From the NCBI RefSeq assembly GCF_024398035.1, contig NZ_CP073748.1, positions 301,501 through 365,500 on the forward strand: 64,000 nt of DNA, in the 5' to 3' direction. The notes under the pieces were generated by a model that was given only the letters and a program-made list of their open reading frames with translations, did not search any database and was not told the DNA's origin. The translations under genes were made by a program, and so were the position numbers. Position 1 is the stretch's first letter; every line of letters begins with the position of its first letter. This document shows positions 9,429 to 18,627 of the stretch, piece after piece. This DNA comes from Kordiimonas sp. SCSIO 12603 (GTDB lineage Bacteria > Pseudomonadota > Alphaproteobacteria > Sphingomonadales > Kordiimonadaceae).

Positions 9429-10180
9429 CAGATTTCTGCCGCCAAACCATCAACAATACGGATAAGGCGCTTCAGATCCTGATCAGTGGAAAGCCTGTGG
9501 TCACCACCCGGCACCAAGATAATCTCCACATCATCTGATGTAAGTTTATCAGCAATCATCTGCGCTGTTTGCCACGGTACATCAGCGTCCTCTGTTCCTT
9601 GGATAAGCCGCACTGGCATATCCATTTTCAGAGGTCCGGCTATAACACGGTTATCCCAGCCGTCTTCAATCAAAGCTTTAGTAATGGTGTAAGGTTCATC
9701 CCCGTAATCGCACGGCCGCATAAATGCACCTTTCGCAAGGATTTCCTCGCGCTCCGCATCGCCAAAATCTTCATTCCACATACGCACAGTGAAATCAGGC
9801 GCTGCAGCGATACCCACAAATCCTTTAACACGGCCCGGACGCGCCTTTGAAACCAGCATGGAAATCCAGCCCCCCATTGAGGAACCAACAAGAATTTGAG
9901 GCCCTTCCGTGAGCGTATCCAGCACGGTCATCGCATCACGCGCCCAAATGCCAATTGTACCTTCCGCAAATTTACCGGATGATTGCCCATGACCCTGATA
10001 ATCGAACCTTACGAAAGCACGCCCAACACGTTTACAGTAAGCTTCCAGCGCCAAGGCTTTCGAACCTTCCATATCACTCATAAAGCCACCAAGAAACACA
10101 ACACCCGGCCCTTTGCCTTCATGCTTGTGATAAGCGATTTTAGCACCATAAGCGGTTTCTAAATACTGCGGCGAATTCAT
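9428..10180 (-). CDS. Alpha/beta hydrolase
   Basis: A 250-residue cytosolic alpha/beta-hydrolase fold protein. The oxyanion region GVVFLGGFMSDMEGSKA, nucleophile elbow VGSSMGGWIS (Ser about 99), acid strand IQGTEDADVPW and catalytic His GGDHRLS are all present. This family (palmitoyl-protein thioesterase/ABHD10-like in annotation) is widespread in alphaproteobacteria. GGGAGC precedes the ATG, and its stop overlaps the nth start. The substrate is not determinable. Confidence 0.88.
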   Translation of the reverse strand: MNSPQYLETAYGAKIAYHKHEGKGPGVVFLGGFMSDMEGSKALALEAYCKRVGRAFVRFDYQGHGQSSGKFAEGTIGIWARDAMTVLDTLTEGPQILVGSSMGGWISMLVSKARPGRVKGFVGIAAAPDFTVRMWNEDFGDAEREEILAKGAFMRPCDYGDEPYTITKALIEDGWDNRVIAGPLKMDMPVRLIQGTEDADVPWQTAQMIADKLTSDDVEIILVPGGDHRLSTDQDLKRLIRIVDGLAAEI

Positions 10181-10444
10181 AAAGTTGCTCCCGTTGGCCC
10201 TAGGAATAATATCGGCGGCAAACCTATCAGGGGAAAAGGCTTACCACAACCTGCCATAACAAGATTTTGTGGGCTCATATTTACTCTGAACGACCACCCT
10301 AGATGCAGAGTTGCTGCACCTGCCCGTAATTTTTGATGTTTTTTCAGAAAAAGCCGCATGAAAGCTACGCTGTAGCTTGACTCAGGGCCTTACGAAGGCT
10401 ACCTGCAAAGCTCCCTTGTATTTTAATTAATTAGGACCTTAAAA
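10181..10444 (+). promoter_or_regulatory. thrS upstream region with two small hairpins
   Basis: This 264-bp gap between the divergent hydrolase and thrS holds no gene I can support. Close to thrS there are two perfect short dyads, AAGCTAC-GCT-GTAGCTT (10362-10378) and GCCTT-ACG-AAGGC (10387-10399). They would form small hairpins if transcribed and could be part of a thrS leader, but no T-box or known riboswitch is visible. Confidence 0.3.
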
Positions 10445-12433
10445 ATGAGCGATCAAGTGAGTAGCAATAATCCGGTCAACCTGCGCCTGCCAGACGGCAG
10501 CGTGCGCACGTTTGATAAGCCGGTGACGGGCACGACCTTGGCCGCTGACATTGGTCCGGGTCTTCTTAAAGCTGCGCTTGCAATTAAAGTAAACGGCGAT
10601 GTGTGGGATCTGTCCCGTGAGATTGAAGAAGACAGCGATGTAGCCATCGTTACTAAAAAAGACGAAGACGGCCTTGAGCTGCTGCGCCACGACGCAGCCC
10701 ACATCATGGCTGAAGCTGTGCAGGAACTTTTCCCTGGCACACAGGTTACAATTGGCCCCGTTATCGAAAACGGTTTCTTCTATGATTTCGCACGCGACAA
10801 GCCATTCTCTGATGATGACCTTGAAGCGATCGAAAAACGCATGCATGAGATCGTGAAGCGCAATGAGGAAATTATCCGCGAAGTATGGGACCGTGATGAA
10901 GCTATTGCTTACTTCAAAAAAATTGGTGAGCACTATAAAGCTGAAATCATCACAGACCTGCCTGAAGGCGAAGTCGTAACTATTTACCGCCAAGGTGAAT
11001 GGCTTGATCTTTGCCGTGGGCCGCACCTGCCATCAACAGGCAAGCTGGGTGATGCTTTCAAACTGATGAAAGTGGCTGGTGCTTACTGGCGCGGTGACAG
11101 CAAAAACGAAATGCTGACACGCATTTACGGCACATGCTGGACAGATAAGAAAGAACTGAAAGCTTACTTGCACCGTCTTGAAGAAGCAGAAAAGCGTGAC
11201 CACAGAAAGCTTGGCCGCGAGATGGACCTGTTCCACCTTCAGGAAGAAGCGCAAGGTTCTGTTTTCTGGCATCCACAGGGCTATACAATCTGGCTACAGA
11301 TGGAGAGTTACATCCGTCGTCGCCTTCAAGGTGCTGGCTATAACGAAATTAAAACACCGCAGATTCTGGATAGTAAATTCTGGGAACAGTCTGGTCACTG
11401 GGACAAATTCCGTGAGAATATGTTCGTTGTCCCTGACGAAACACCGTCCACTGAGGAAGGTGCTCCGGTTATTTCACCAGATGCGAAACTGATGGCGCTG
11501 AAACCGATGAACTGCCCTGCGCACGTTCAGGTTTTCAAACAAGGTATTAAAAGCTACCGCGACCTGCCAATTCGTTTTGCGGAGTTTGGTTGTTGTCACC
11601 GGAATGAAGCGCACGGTGCTCTGCACGGCCTGATGCGCGTTCGTCAGATGACGCAGGATGATGCACATATCTTCTGCCGTGAAGATCAGATCGCTGAAGA
11701 AAGCGTTGCCTTCTGCAGCCTGCTTGCCAGTGTTTACCGTGATCTTGGCTTCCCTGAGTTTAAAGTGTTGCTAGCAACACGCCCAGAAAAGCGCGCAGGC
11801 ACAGACGAGACATGGGATAAAGCTGAAGGTGCACTTGAATCTGCACTGAAACAAGCTGGCCTTGAATATGATTACGCACCAGGTGAAGGTGCCTTCTACG
11901 GTCCTAAGCTTGAGTTCCACCTGTCAGATGCCATTGGCCGTACATGGCAGTGTGGTACATTGCAGCTTGATTTTGTTCTGCCGGAACGTCTCGACGCAAC
12001 TTATATTGGTGAAGACGGCGGCAAACACCGCCCTGTGATGCTGCACCGTGCTATCCTTGGTACACTTGAACGCTTTATCGGCATTATGATTGAGCACTAT
12101 GCAGGTAAACTACCAATGTGGCTTGCTCCAACCCAGGCTGTGATCGCACCGATCACATCAGATGCTGGTGGATACGCTGAAGAAATCTACGAAAAGATGA
12201 AAGCGGCAGGCATGCGCGTGAAACTTGATCTTAGAAATGAGAAGATCAACTATAAAGTTCGCGAACACAGCGTTGCTAAAGTACCAGCGATTGTTGTTGT
12301 AGGTAATCGAGAGGCTGAAAACGGTACAGTGAGCATTCGCCGTATTGGTTCCAAAGACCAAACGGTTATCCCGTTCACTGAAGCACTTGAAGCTTTCACT
12401 AAAGAAGCGACAATGCCAGACGGCACTGCATAA
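10445..12433 (+). CDS. thrS: Threonyl-tRNA synthetase
   Basis: Class II aminoacyl-tRNA synthetase charging tRNA-Thr. The 662-residue length is typical for a bacterial four-domain enzyme: TGS domain (about 8-70), editing SAD domain (about 75-225, [10 protein letters not shown] and the later Cys/His cluster [14 protein letters not shown]), catalytic core (about 245-540, [18 protein letters not shown]-like [22 protein letters not shown]) and C-terminal anticodon-binding domain (about 550-655). GGACC lies just upstream of the ATG. infC follows 133 bp later on the same strand. Confidence 0.98.
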   Translation: MSDQVSSNNPVNLRLPDGSVRTFDKPVTGTTLAADIGPGLLKAALAIKVNGDVWDLSREIEEDSDVAIVTKKDEDGLELLRHDAAHIMAEAVQELFPGTQVTIGPVIENGFFYDFARDKPFSDDDLEAIEKRMHEIVKRNEEIIREVWDRDEAIAYFKKIGEHYKAEIITDLPEGEVVTIYRQGEWLDLCRGPHLPSTGKLGDAFKLMKVAGAYWRGDSKNEMLTRIYGTCWTDKKELKAYLHRLEEAEKRDHRKLGREMDLFHLQEEAQGSVFWHPQGYTIWLQMESYIRRRLQGAGYNEIKTPQILDSKFWEQSGHWDKFRENMFVVPDETPSTEEGAPVISPDAKLMALKPMNCPAHVQVFKQGIKSYRDLPIRFAEFGCCHRNEAHGALHGLMRVRQMTQDDAHIFCREDQIAEESVAFCSLLASVYRDLGFPEFKVLLATRPEKRAGTDETWDKAEGALESALKQAGLEYDYAPGEGAFYGPKLEFHLSDAIGRTWQCGTLQLDFVLPERLDATYIGEDGGKHRPVMLHRAILGTLERFIGIMIEHYAGKLPMWLAPTQAVIAPITSDAGGYAEEIYEKMKAAGMRVKLDLRNEKINYKVREHSVAKVPAIVVVGNREAENGTVSIRRIGSKDQTVIPFTEALEAFTKEATMPDGTA

Positions 12434-12444
12434 AGAGAATATCT

Positions 12445-12483
12445 CCGCTGTGTTTTCAGCATTTGCAACTGAAAATGCAGCGG
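12445..12483 (+). promoter_or_regulatory. Long hairpin upstream of infC
   Basis: A 15-bp imperfect dyad (12445-12459 with 12469-12483) around a 9-base loop; the only non-Watson-Crick positions are two G/T wobbles. It starts 11 bp after the thrS stop and is not followed by a T tract, so it is not a standard terminator. Further dyads, GGGCG/CGCCC (12491-12511) and GCGGAT/ATCCGC (12499-12534), overlap each other and cannot form together. The region may be an infC leader that controls readthrough or translation; this is inference. Confidence 0.4.
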
Positions 12484-12554
12484 TTATACTGGGCGTACGC
12501 GGATAGCGCCCAAATCCGGGGTTTCATCATCCGCATATAGATATTAACAGTCAT

Positions 12555-12569
12555 AGGAGACTTGACATA
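12555..12569 (+). promoter_or_regulatory. infC: infC Shine-Dalgarno and ATA start
   Basis: AGGAGA at 12555-12560, a six-base spacer, and ATA at 12567-12569. The spacing is ideal, and no standard start codon occurs in frame nearby. An in-frame ATT at 12543 has no ribosome site and would add residues unlike IF-3. Confidence 0.75.
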
Positions 12570-13103
12570 CGTAAGGGGAATTTTGCGGGACCACCTAAAC
12601 AGAGCGGCCCGCGCGTTAACAGAGCGATCACTTCCAAAGAAGTTCGCTTGATTGGTGCTGAAGGCGAAAACCACGGCGTTGTAACGACAGCGAAGGCGAT
12701 GGATATCGCGCGAGACAGCGGGCTAGATCTCGTTGAAATCTCGCCAAACGCAGAACCCCCTGTATGTAAGGTTCTCGATTTCGGTAAGTTCAAATACGAA
12801 CAGCAGAAAAAAGCCAACCTTGCCCGTAAAAAGCAGAAAACGCAGGACGTTAAAGAAATTAAGATGCGTCCGGGCATTGATGTACACGACTATAATGTGA
12901 AACTTAAGAAAGTTCACCAGTTCATCGAAAACGGTGACAAAGTGAAACTTACTATCCGTTTCCGTGGTCGTGAGATGGCTCACCAGGATCTGGGTATGGA
13001 TGTTCTTAGCCGCGTTGCAGACGAGATGGAAGAACATGCAAAAATCGAAGCACGTCCTAAACTTGAAGGCCGTCAGATGATTATGGTGATTGCACCGAAA
13101 TAA
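12567..13103 (+). CDS. infC: Translation initiation factor IF-3, apparent ATA start
   Basis: IF-3 binds the 30S subunit and proofreads initiator tRNA and start codon. The frame is open back to a TAG at 12504 and has no ATG, GTG or TTG upstream of 12648. A TTG at 12648 would delete the conserved N terminus. An ATA at 12567 sits 6 bases after AGGAGA (12555-12560) and gives 178 residues beginning (M)[17 protein letters not shown], matching usual IF-3 length and the conserved [16 protein letters not shown]. The C-terminal domain ([28 protein letters not shown]) is complete. A non-canonical start is a known autoregulatory device for infC in enterobacteria (AUU). Confidence 0.93.
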   Translation: MRKGNFAGPPKQSGPRVNRAITSKEVRLIGAEGENHGVVTTAKAMDIARDSGLDLVEISPNAEPPVCKVLDFGKFKYEQQKKANLARKKQKTQDVKEIKMRPGIDVHDYNVKLKKVHQFIENGDKVKLTIRFRGREMAHQDLGMDVLSRVADEMEEHAKIEARPKLEGRQMIMVIAPK

Positions 13104-13130
13104 AGACCCATTCCTTATAAAAGATATGAA

Positions 13131-13160
13131 AAAAGCCGCCCACAACAGTGAGCGGCTTTT
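13131..13160. terminator. Bidirectional intrinsic terminator between infC and the 13189 gene
   Basis: AAAAGCCGC pairs perfectly with GCGGCTTTT around a 12-base loop, flanked by A runs on the left and T runs on the right. It serves infC on the plus strand and the convergent gene ending at 13189 on the minus strand. Confidence 0.85.
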
Positions 13161-13188
13161 CCTTTAGGTGCCAGTTTATGTGAGGAAA

Positions 13189-14604
13189 CTATCCACCCCA
13201 AAGTGTATGGAACTCTTCATCAATTTTATTGAGCCACTTGGCTATCTCGCGCCACTCCGCCTGAGTAAGTTCTTTTTCCTTGCCATTTGCCGTCATCTCA
13301 ATCCCTACAAGGGCTTCTCTGCCATCCAGAAGTTCCTGCTCTTCAAAAACAATCTGCGCTTCTCCGCCAAACGGATCATAGAATGAGAAAGTATATTCAG
13401 ACCCGAAGAAACCTGGTTCTTCCCATTTCATAACCTTGAAATGTTTTGGGTTAATACGGCACATAAACTTATCCAGCGGGATGGGGCCTTTAGAACCTAG
13501 CACAATCATCTCAGCTGCATCTTCATCCAGTTCAAGCGTTGCTTTGGTTTCTTCGCATTCTTTATTCTTAATTCTGGCCTTCAATCGTTCTTTCTGATCA
13601 TTGGCCGCAGCGAAAAACATAATGTAGTCTCGTGGCTTATCTCTGTCACGGCGCGGGAACATTTTACTCAGCTCGTTGTCAATTGCACGCACGCTATCAC
13701 GTTCTGTCGGCAGGCTTTTAATATGCTCCTGATAGCTGGGCAAGCTCGCGGTCACATGCGCATTATAGGCAAGCTTAAATCCATCATCAAAGGCGCGCCA
13801 TTTGCTGCTTTTGCGGCGATAATTAGCACTTTTGAATTCATCATACGATTTCTTCATCACTGCGATGTTGGTATATGTCTTCTCCAGACCATTAAATTCC
13901 TCAAGCTTTTTATCTAGAAGCTTATCCATAAGAGACACTTTAATTTCCGGCAGCTGGGCTTTTACTTCGCTTAAAAGGTTTGGGTCCAGATATTCAAAGT
14001 TTTCATGTTCCAGAATATAATCAATGCGTTCAATATTCTGGATAGATGGCTCCATCTCACCAATTTCAGCATTAATTGTTTTGAAGCGCGCCAATGTTTC
14101 ATGGTGCTTGGTATAAACATCCTGCTGGTAAGCCAATATACTTTCAAATGTATTACCGTATGAATCCCGGCGTGCGGCGCTTAGCTTTCGGTTAACATAT
14201 TGATCAAACACTCGGTGTTGATTACGCAATTCATTGTGGCGACTACGATCCCCGGTTTCTCGGGATTCTTGGAAAGCCTTTTTTAAGTCAGCTCCATTGG
14301 TATTTCTACATTCCTGAAACTTAGCTTTTAAGGCTGTGAAATCTTCAGCCTTCCACTGATCCAGCGTTTCTCCAAAATAAGGCTTTAGCTGCTCATCACG
14401 CAAACCCCAAAGCAGGAACTTGCCACTAAAAGGCTTAGGCTGAAAACTTCTTCGGCTAAAGTTCTTATCAACCTCCATAGAGATATTCGCCCATTCCACT
14501 AAGGAGGAGCACTCAGGAATAGCAACTTCAGCCTTAGCTGCTTGCCCAACCATAATTGAAGTGCTTACAGCCACCACCATCAAACTTGTTACATAATTTC
14601 TCAT
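13189..14604 (-). CDS. Exported protein of unknown function
   Basis: A 471-residue protein that I do not recognise. An N-terminal signal peptide (about 1-25, hydrophobic core SLMVVAVSTSIMV, site near AAKA-EV) indicates periplasmic export. The middle (about 90-330) is charged, helical and rich in Lys, Glu and Arg, with coiled-coil-like stretches. The C-terminal part (about 350-460) is more beta-like (HFKVMKWEEPGFFGSEYTF). It has a good ribosome site (GAGGAGC). It is divergent, with a 142-bp gap, from the winged-helix/kinase/TPR gene, so it may be controlled by or linked to it. Confidence 0.75.
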   Translation of the reverse strand: MRNYVTSLMVVAVSTSIMVGQAAKAEVAIPECSSLVEWANISMEVDKNFSRRSFQPKPFSGKFLLWGLRDEQLKPYFGETLDQWKAEDFTALKAKFQECRNTNGADLKKAFQESRETGDRSRHNELRNQHRVFDQYVNRKLSAARRDSYGNTFESILAYQQDVYTKHHETLARFKTINAEIGEMEPSIQNIERIDYILEHENFEYLDPNLLSEVKAQLPEIKVSLMDKLLDKKLEEFNGLEKTYTNIAVMKKSYDEFKSANYRRKSSKWRAFDDGFKLAYNAHVTASLPSYQEHIKSLPTERDSVRAIDNELSKMFPRRDRDKPRDYIMFFAAANDQKERLKARIKNKECEETKATLELDEDAAEMIVLGSKGPIPLDKFMCRINPKHFKVMKWEEPGFFGSEYTFSFYDPFGGEAQIVFEEQELLDGREALVGIEMTANGKEKELTQAEWREIAKWLNKIDEEFHTLWGG

Positions 14605-14746
14605 GAATGCTCCTCACATAGCTTCATCAATTGACGGCTGCATATTGACGAGCACTAGATTTTAAGTCTTCACGAAACTCTAACGATATTCTAACGTATT
14701 AAAAAATGATGGGGTTACACAGGCTTACCAATAGTTTGTGTGGATA

Positions 14747-17449
14747 ATGAGTTACCAATTTATGGCTGATGTTGAGTATCTTTACCGCTTTGGTTCTGCT
14801 GAATTTGATGAAACTTCCTTCACCTTAAAAGTCGGTGGTGAAACAAAAAAGGTTGAAAGAAAACCGTTAGAACTGCTGGTGCTTCTTCTCCGACACACCA
14901 ATGAAGTGATGACCAAAGAAGAACTCCTCAGCACCATATGGGCTGATCAAATCACTGTCGAGAATGTGCTCGCAAACGCTATCGCAAAACTCAGGAAGGC
15001 CTTGGGTAAAGAAAATGCTGCACAGCTCAAAACCCAGGCTCGAGTTGGATACCGTTTTACTGGTTCTGTGGAACGTATTGCCGCTGGCCGAAAGAAAGCC
15101 AGTGCTCTGAAACTTAAAGTCGGCGAGGCCTTATCCGGTCGCCCCCACTATATTCTCACAGAACAACTCTCTAACACACCGGGAAGAGAAGTATGGCTCG
15201 CGAGACACCAAAAAACGGGTGAGAAAAGGGTTTTCAAGTTTAGCTCTGATGGTCTTGGCCTCGCTTCTCTCAAAAGGGAAGTAACGTTATTTCGGATGCT
15301 CCAGAAAGAACTGGGAGACAACGGCAATTATGTAAAGCTTTATGATTGGAACTTTGAAACCACTCCTTTCTTTATCGAAAGCGAATATGCCGGTGTAAGT
15401 TTAAAAGACTGGGCAATCAAAACTGATCAACTGAAAGCTTTATCCGAAGATGAAAAGGTTTCACTCGTTGCAAAGATTGCACAATCCGTGGCAGACGCGC
15501 ATGCCATTGGTATTCTCCACAAAGATCTAAAACCAGCCAATATCCTGATTGATGAAAAAGACGGAAAACCTTCCCCAAAATTAGTAGATTTTGGGAGTGG
15601 CGGATTAACAGACCGGGATAAAATATCAAACATTGATATTACGATGCTTGGGCTCACCATTGATGAAGCAACATCGAGTGATACAACATCTGGAACGCCT
15701 CTATATATCGCACCGGAAGTGCTCTCTGGTCAGTCACCCACCACGAAAAGTGATGTATATGCTCTCGGTGTACTTCTTTATCAGGTTTGGATTGGAAATC
15801 TTCGCAAACCTCTTGTCCCCGGCTGGGAAAAGGATATCTCTGACGAGCAGATAAAAGCCGATATCAGTACAGCAGCAAACGGTAACCCTACTGAACGACT
15901 TTCATCAGCAGCTACATTGGCAGAACGATTGCGCACCCTGCAAGATCGGCGGGAGCAAGCCATTGTTAACGCGGAAAAACTGAAAGAAGTTGAAACCGCA
16001 GAGCGTATAACCCGAAGAGCAAAAGCCCGGAGGCCGTGGCTCATTACCACGGCGGCAGCAATGCTCTTTGGCATTGCAGCCAGTATAATATTTGGCTTAT
16101 CAGAGCAAAAAGCGCGGGAAAGCGAAAAACAGCAGCGGTTGCAAGCTCAGGCAACCAACGAATTTCTGGAAAACATACTGCTTACCGCAGACCCTCGTAC
16201 ACCAGGAGTAGGACCAGACGCCAGTATCGGCACTGCACTTAATAAAGCAGCAGAAAATATCGATATCACATTCTCCGAATCTCCAGAAGTACGCGCCAGC
16301 ATTCATAAAACGATGGCCCGCATTTTTGATGGTCTCTCTTCACCAGAAAAAGCCACCGAGGAATGGACAAAAACTATTGAATTACTGCCAGAGGGAAGCG
16401 AAGAAAGGCTGGATGTACGCTTTATGCGCGTCAACTCCCTGATTGAAGCCAGCAAACTCTCTGAAGCGGAGGAAGAATTACTTGAGGTGGAAGCAGCGCT
16501 ACTATCTTTCAAACAACCTTCCGCTGACATAAAGCTACAGGCTAGCTTCACACGTGCTCGGCTACACCTCATCAAAAATGAATTTGAAGCCGCAATCACA
16601 GCGTTTGAAAGAGCACGAGCTTTACACCCCAATACTACCCATAAAGACCCCGGGTTGTTACACACCATCAAAACAGATTTATCTCAGTGCTATACACGCC
16701 TTGGCCGCCATAAGGATGCAGTAGCACTCATGCGGAGCCTGATGACACCGCAGTATGTTTCATCCGGTAAAGTACCTGATTGGCGTATTGCCGAAGCCCA
16801 ACATATTTTAGGATCTGCTATTCTCTATCAAGGGGATCATCAGGCTGCTGAAGGTGAACTTCAAAAAGCCATTGAGATGCTGGCGACGGTATATGGAAGT
16901 AACTCCATGGAGAAATCACAAGCGGAAGGAACGCTTGCGAACCTTTACGGCTCTTCAAATCGCTGGGAGGAAGCTTTACCGCTTCTGACCAATGTCCGGA
17001 AAGCTATTTGCGCTAAAAGCGGCGAAGAAAACATTGCATGCCTGATGAACCTTGCGAATGAAGCGCTTGCCATGTGGAACCTCGGGGATGCGGAAGGCGC
17101 CCTACCGGGTATTCAAAGGTCCCGTACAGCCTTCGTAAACCTGATGGGGAACACTTCACCCGCCGCTCAGGTTCTCGGCTATCACCAGATAATGGCGGAG
17201 CTAGACCTTGGAGCTTCATCATCTGCCGATGATATCGTTCCAAACTTAGATGCAGCAGCTTTAAGTGCCGCTTCCCCCGGAACAGCTTGGGAACCATTAC
17301 TACAAGGGCTTGAAGCAAGGTTACTACTTCGTAACGGCGATAAAACAAGAGCAAAAGCAATGCTCAAAAGCGCCATTGAAGAACTAAAAAAACTACAATC
17401 ACCAGCCACAAGTTATCGGTCATTTGAAAATGATTTAAAGGCAGATTAA
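14747..17449 (+). CDS. Winged-helix / Ser-Thr kinase / TM / TPR fusion regulator
   Basis: An approximately 900-residue protein of unusual architecture. Residues about 8-105 are an OmpR/CadC-type winged helix (KPLELLVLLLRHTNEVMTKEELL, ending ARVGYRFTG). Residues about 135-395 form a Hanks-type kinase: invariant Lys candidate in KRVFKFSS, HKDLKPANILI catalytic loop, KLVDFGSGG magnesium loop and GTPLYIAPEV, all intact. One membrane segment follows (about 428-448, PWLITTAAAMLFGIAASI). The remainder (about 460-890) is TPR-like and presumably periplasmic. The start is uncertain: GTG 14738, ATG 14747 or ATG 14762. The kinase could control the attached DNA-binding domain or other proteins; that is inference. 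Confidence 0.88.
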   Translation: MSYQFMADVEYLYRFGSAEFDETSFTLKVGGETKKVERKPLELLVLLLRHTNEVMTKEELLSTIWADQITVENVLANAIAKLRKALGKENAAQLKTQARVGYRFTGSVERIAAGRKKASALKLKVGEALSGRPHYILTEQLSNTPGREVWLARHQKTGEKRVFKFSSDGLGLASLKREVTLFRMLQKELGDNGNYVKLYDWNFETTPFFIESEYAGVSLKDWAIKTDQLKALSEDEKVSLVAKIAQSVADAHAIGILHKDLKPANILIDEKDGKPSPKLVDFGSGGLTDRDKISNIDITMLGLTIDEATSSDTTSGTPLYIAPEVLSGQSPTTKSDVYALGVLLYQVWIGNLRKPLVPGWEKDISDEQIKADISTAANGNPTERLSSAATLAERLRTLQDRREQAIVNAEKLKEVETAERITRRAKARRPWLITTAAAMLFGIAASIIFGLSEQKARESEKQQRLQAQATNEFLENILLTADPRTPGVGPDASIGTALNKAAENIDITFSESPEVRASIHKTMARIFDGLSSPEKATEEWTKTIELLPEGSEERLDVRFMRVNSLIEASKLSEAEEELLEVEAALLSFKQPSADIKLQASFTRARLHLIKNEFEAAITAFERARALHPNTTHKDPGLLHTIKTDLSQCYTRLGRHKDAVALMRSLMTPQYVSSGKVPDWRIAEAQHILGSAILYQGDHQAAEGELQKAIEMLATVYGSNSMEKSQAEGTLANLYGSSNRWEEALPLLTNVRKAICAKSGEENIACLMNLANEALAMWNLGDAEGALPGIQRSRTAFVNLMGNTSPAAQVLGYHQIMAELDLGASSSADDIVPNLDAAALSAASPGTAWEPLLQGLEARLLLRNGDKTRAKAMLKSAIEELKKLQSPATSYRSFENDLKAD

Positions 17450-17497
17450 AGTGCCACCTAACGGCAGAGGGAATAACAGCTAAACGAGACCTGCAGC

Positions 17498-18532
17498 GTG
17501 CAGATTGATACACAATATCTATTCTTTTTCTCAATGGTGGGGGCTTTCAACGGTTTCCTACTTGCTGCCTATTTTTGGTTTGCTGAACCAAAAGAAACTT
17601 CCAACAAGTTTCTCTCTTTGATGCTGTTGGCCCTAAGCCTGCGGATTTTTAAATCGGTTATTCTCTATTTTAACCCCGACGTTGCACGAGACTTCCTGCA
17701 GCTGGGATTAATGGCCTGTTTCAGCATCGGGCCATTTCTATATTTCCATGTACTCAGCAGGGTAGGAAAATACCGAGCTGATAACTGGTTTTATAGAGGC
17801 CAACTTATAGTTCTGGGAACACTTCTAATTGGTGTTGGGCTATTTCTACCCTACGACACATACCCAGAACTGTGGCGCGGCCCAATTTACCGTATTATTA
17901 ACTGGGTATGGTTCGCCTATATCACCGCAAGTGCATTTGAACTAAGGCCTATCTGGAAACGAATGGCGAGTAAAGAGCGGCAACTTGCCTTCAGCGAAAC
18001 AATTACACTGAGCGTTTTTGCAGGAAACCTCCTCATATGGGCTGCATTTTTCACAGCAAGCTACCTATCCTATATCCTTGGAGCCATTATCTTTAGCTTC
18101 ATACTTTATCTCACTGTAATGCTGGTAATTTTCCGGAAAAAAGAGGTTCCCGTTAAATACGCTGATAAAAGTATCGCCCGCGATGAGGCTTCCACCCTTA
18201 AGGATAGGCTGGATACACTTATTGCCGAAGAACAGTTACACCTGTCATCTACCATCACGCTCCCAAAGCTCGCTGGTAGACTGAATACATCAGTTCCAAA
18301 ACTGTCCCAGTTCTTGAACGATAACCTGCAAAAATCCTTCGCTGATTTCATAAACGAACACCGCATCAATAGTGCAAAACAACGCCTGACTATTGAAGGT
18401 AAATCCATCAAGATGGAACAATTGGCTGAAGAATGCGGCTATAATTCCATGTCCACCTTTTATAGTGCCTTCAAAAAAATAGCCGGTGAAACCCCGGCCA
18501 AATTCCGGGACCGTATTTCTACAGATTTATAA
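17498..18532 (+). CDS. AraC family regulator with N-terminal membrane domain
   Basis: A 344-residue protein. Residues about 1-215 contain roughly seven hydrophobic segments (for example FFFSMVGAFNGFLLAAYFW, LIVLGTLLIGVGLFL, ILGAIIFSFILYLTVMLVIF). Residues about 235-340 are an AraC/XylS DNA-binding domain with two helix-turn-helix units (TLPKLAGRLNTSVPKLSQFL, KMEQLAEECGYNSMSTFYSAFKKIAGETPAKFR). It starts at a GTG; a later ATG would cut the first membrane segment. Membrane-sensor AraC proteins typically respond to envelope or extracellular cues. The adjacent downstream DJ-1-like gene, 95 bp away, is the likely target. Confidence 0.9.
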   Translation: MQIDTQYLFFFSMVGAFNGFLLAAYFWFAEPKETSNKFLSLMLLALSLRIFKSVILYFNPDVARDFLQLGLMACFSIGPFLYFHVLSRVGKYRADNWFYRGQLIVLGTLLIGVGLFLPYDTYPELWRGPIYRIINWVWFAYITASAFELRPIWKRMASKERQLAFSETITLSVFAGNLLIWAAFFTASYLSYILGAIIFSFILYLTVMLVIFRKKEVPVKYADKSIARDEASTLKDRLDTLIAEEQLHLSSTITLPKLAGRLNTSVPKLSQFLNDNLQKSFADFINEHRINSAKQRLTIEGKSIKMEQLAEECGYNSMSTFYSAFKKIAGETPAKFRDRISTDL

Positions 18533-18627
18533 TTTCGGACTACCAAATTATATCGCCAAATTGTGAATCACAGCACTTTTCCGTACTGCTTCTGCCGTTA
18601 ACCTGAACACGACAGAAGGAACACCAT

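Noticed and set aside
10362-10399. T-box or classic riboswitch upstream of thrS
   Set aside because: Only two short hairpins are visible; no conserved T-box sequence or other riboswitch core was found.
10439-11026. 195-residue frame antisense to thrS
   Set aside because: Shadow of thrS; no plausible product.
12648-13103. TTG at 12648 as the infC start
   Set aside because: It would remove the conserved N-terminal PRVNR region and has no ribosome site, whereas the ATA at 12567 has both.
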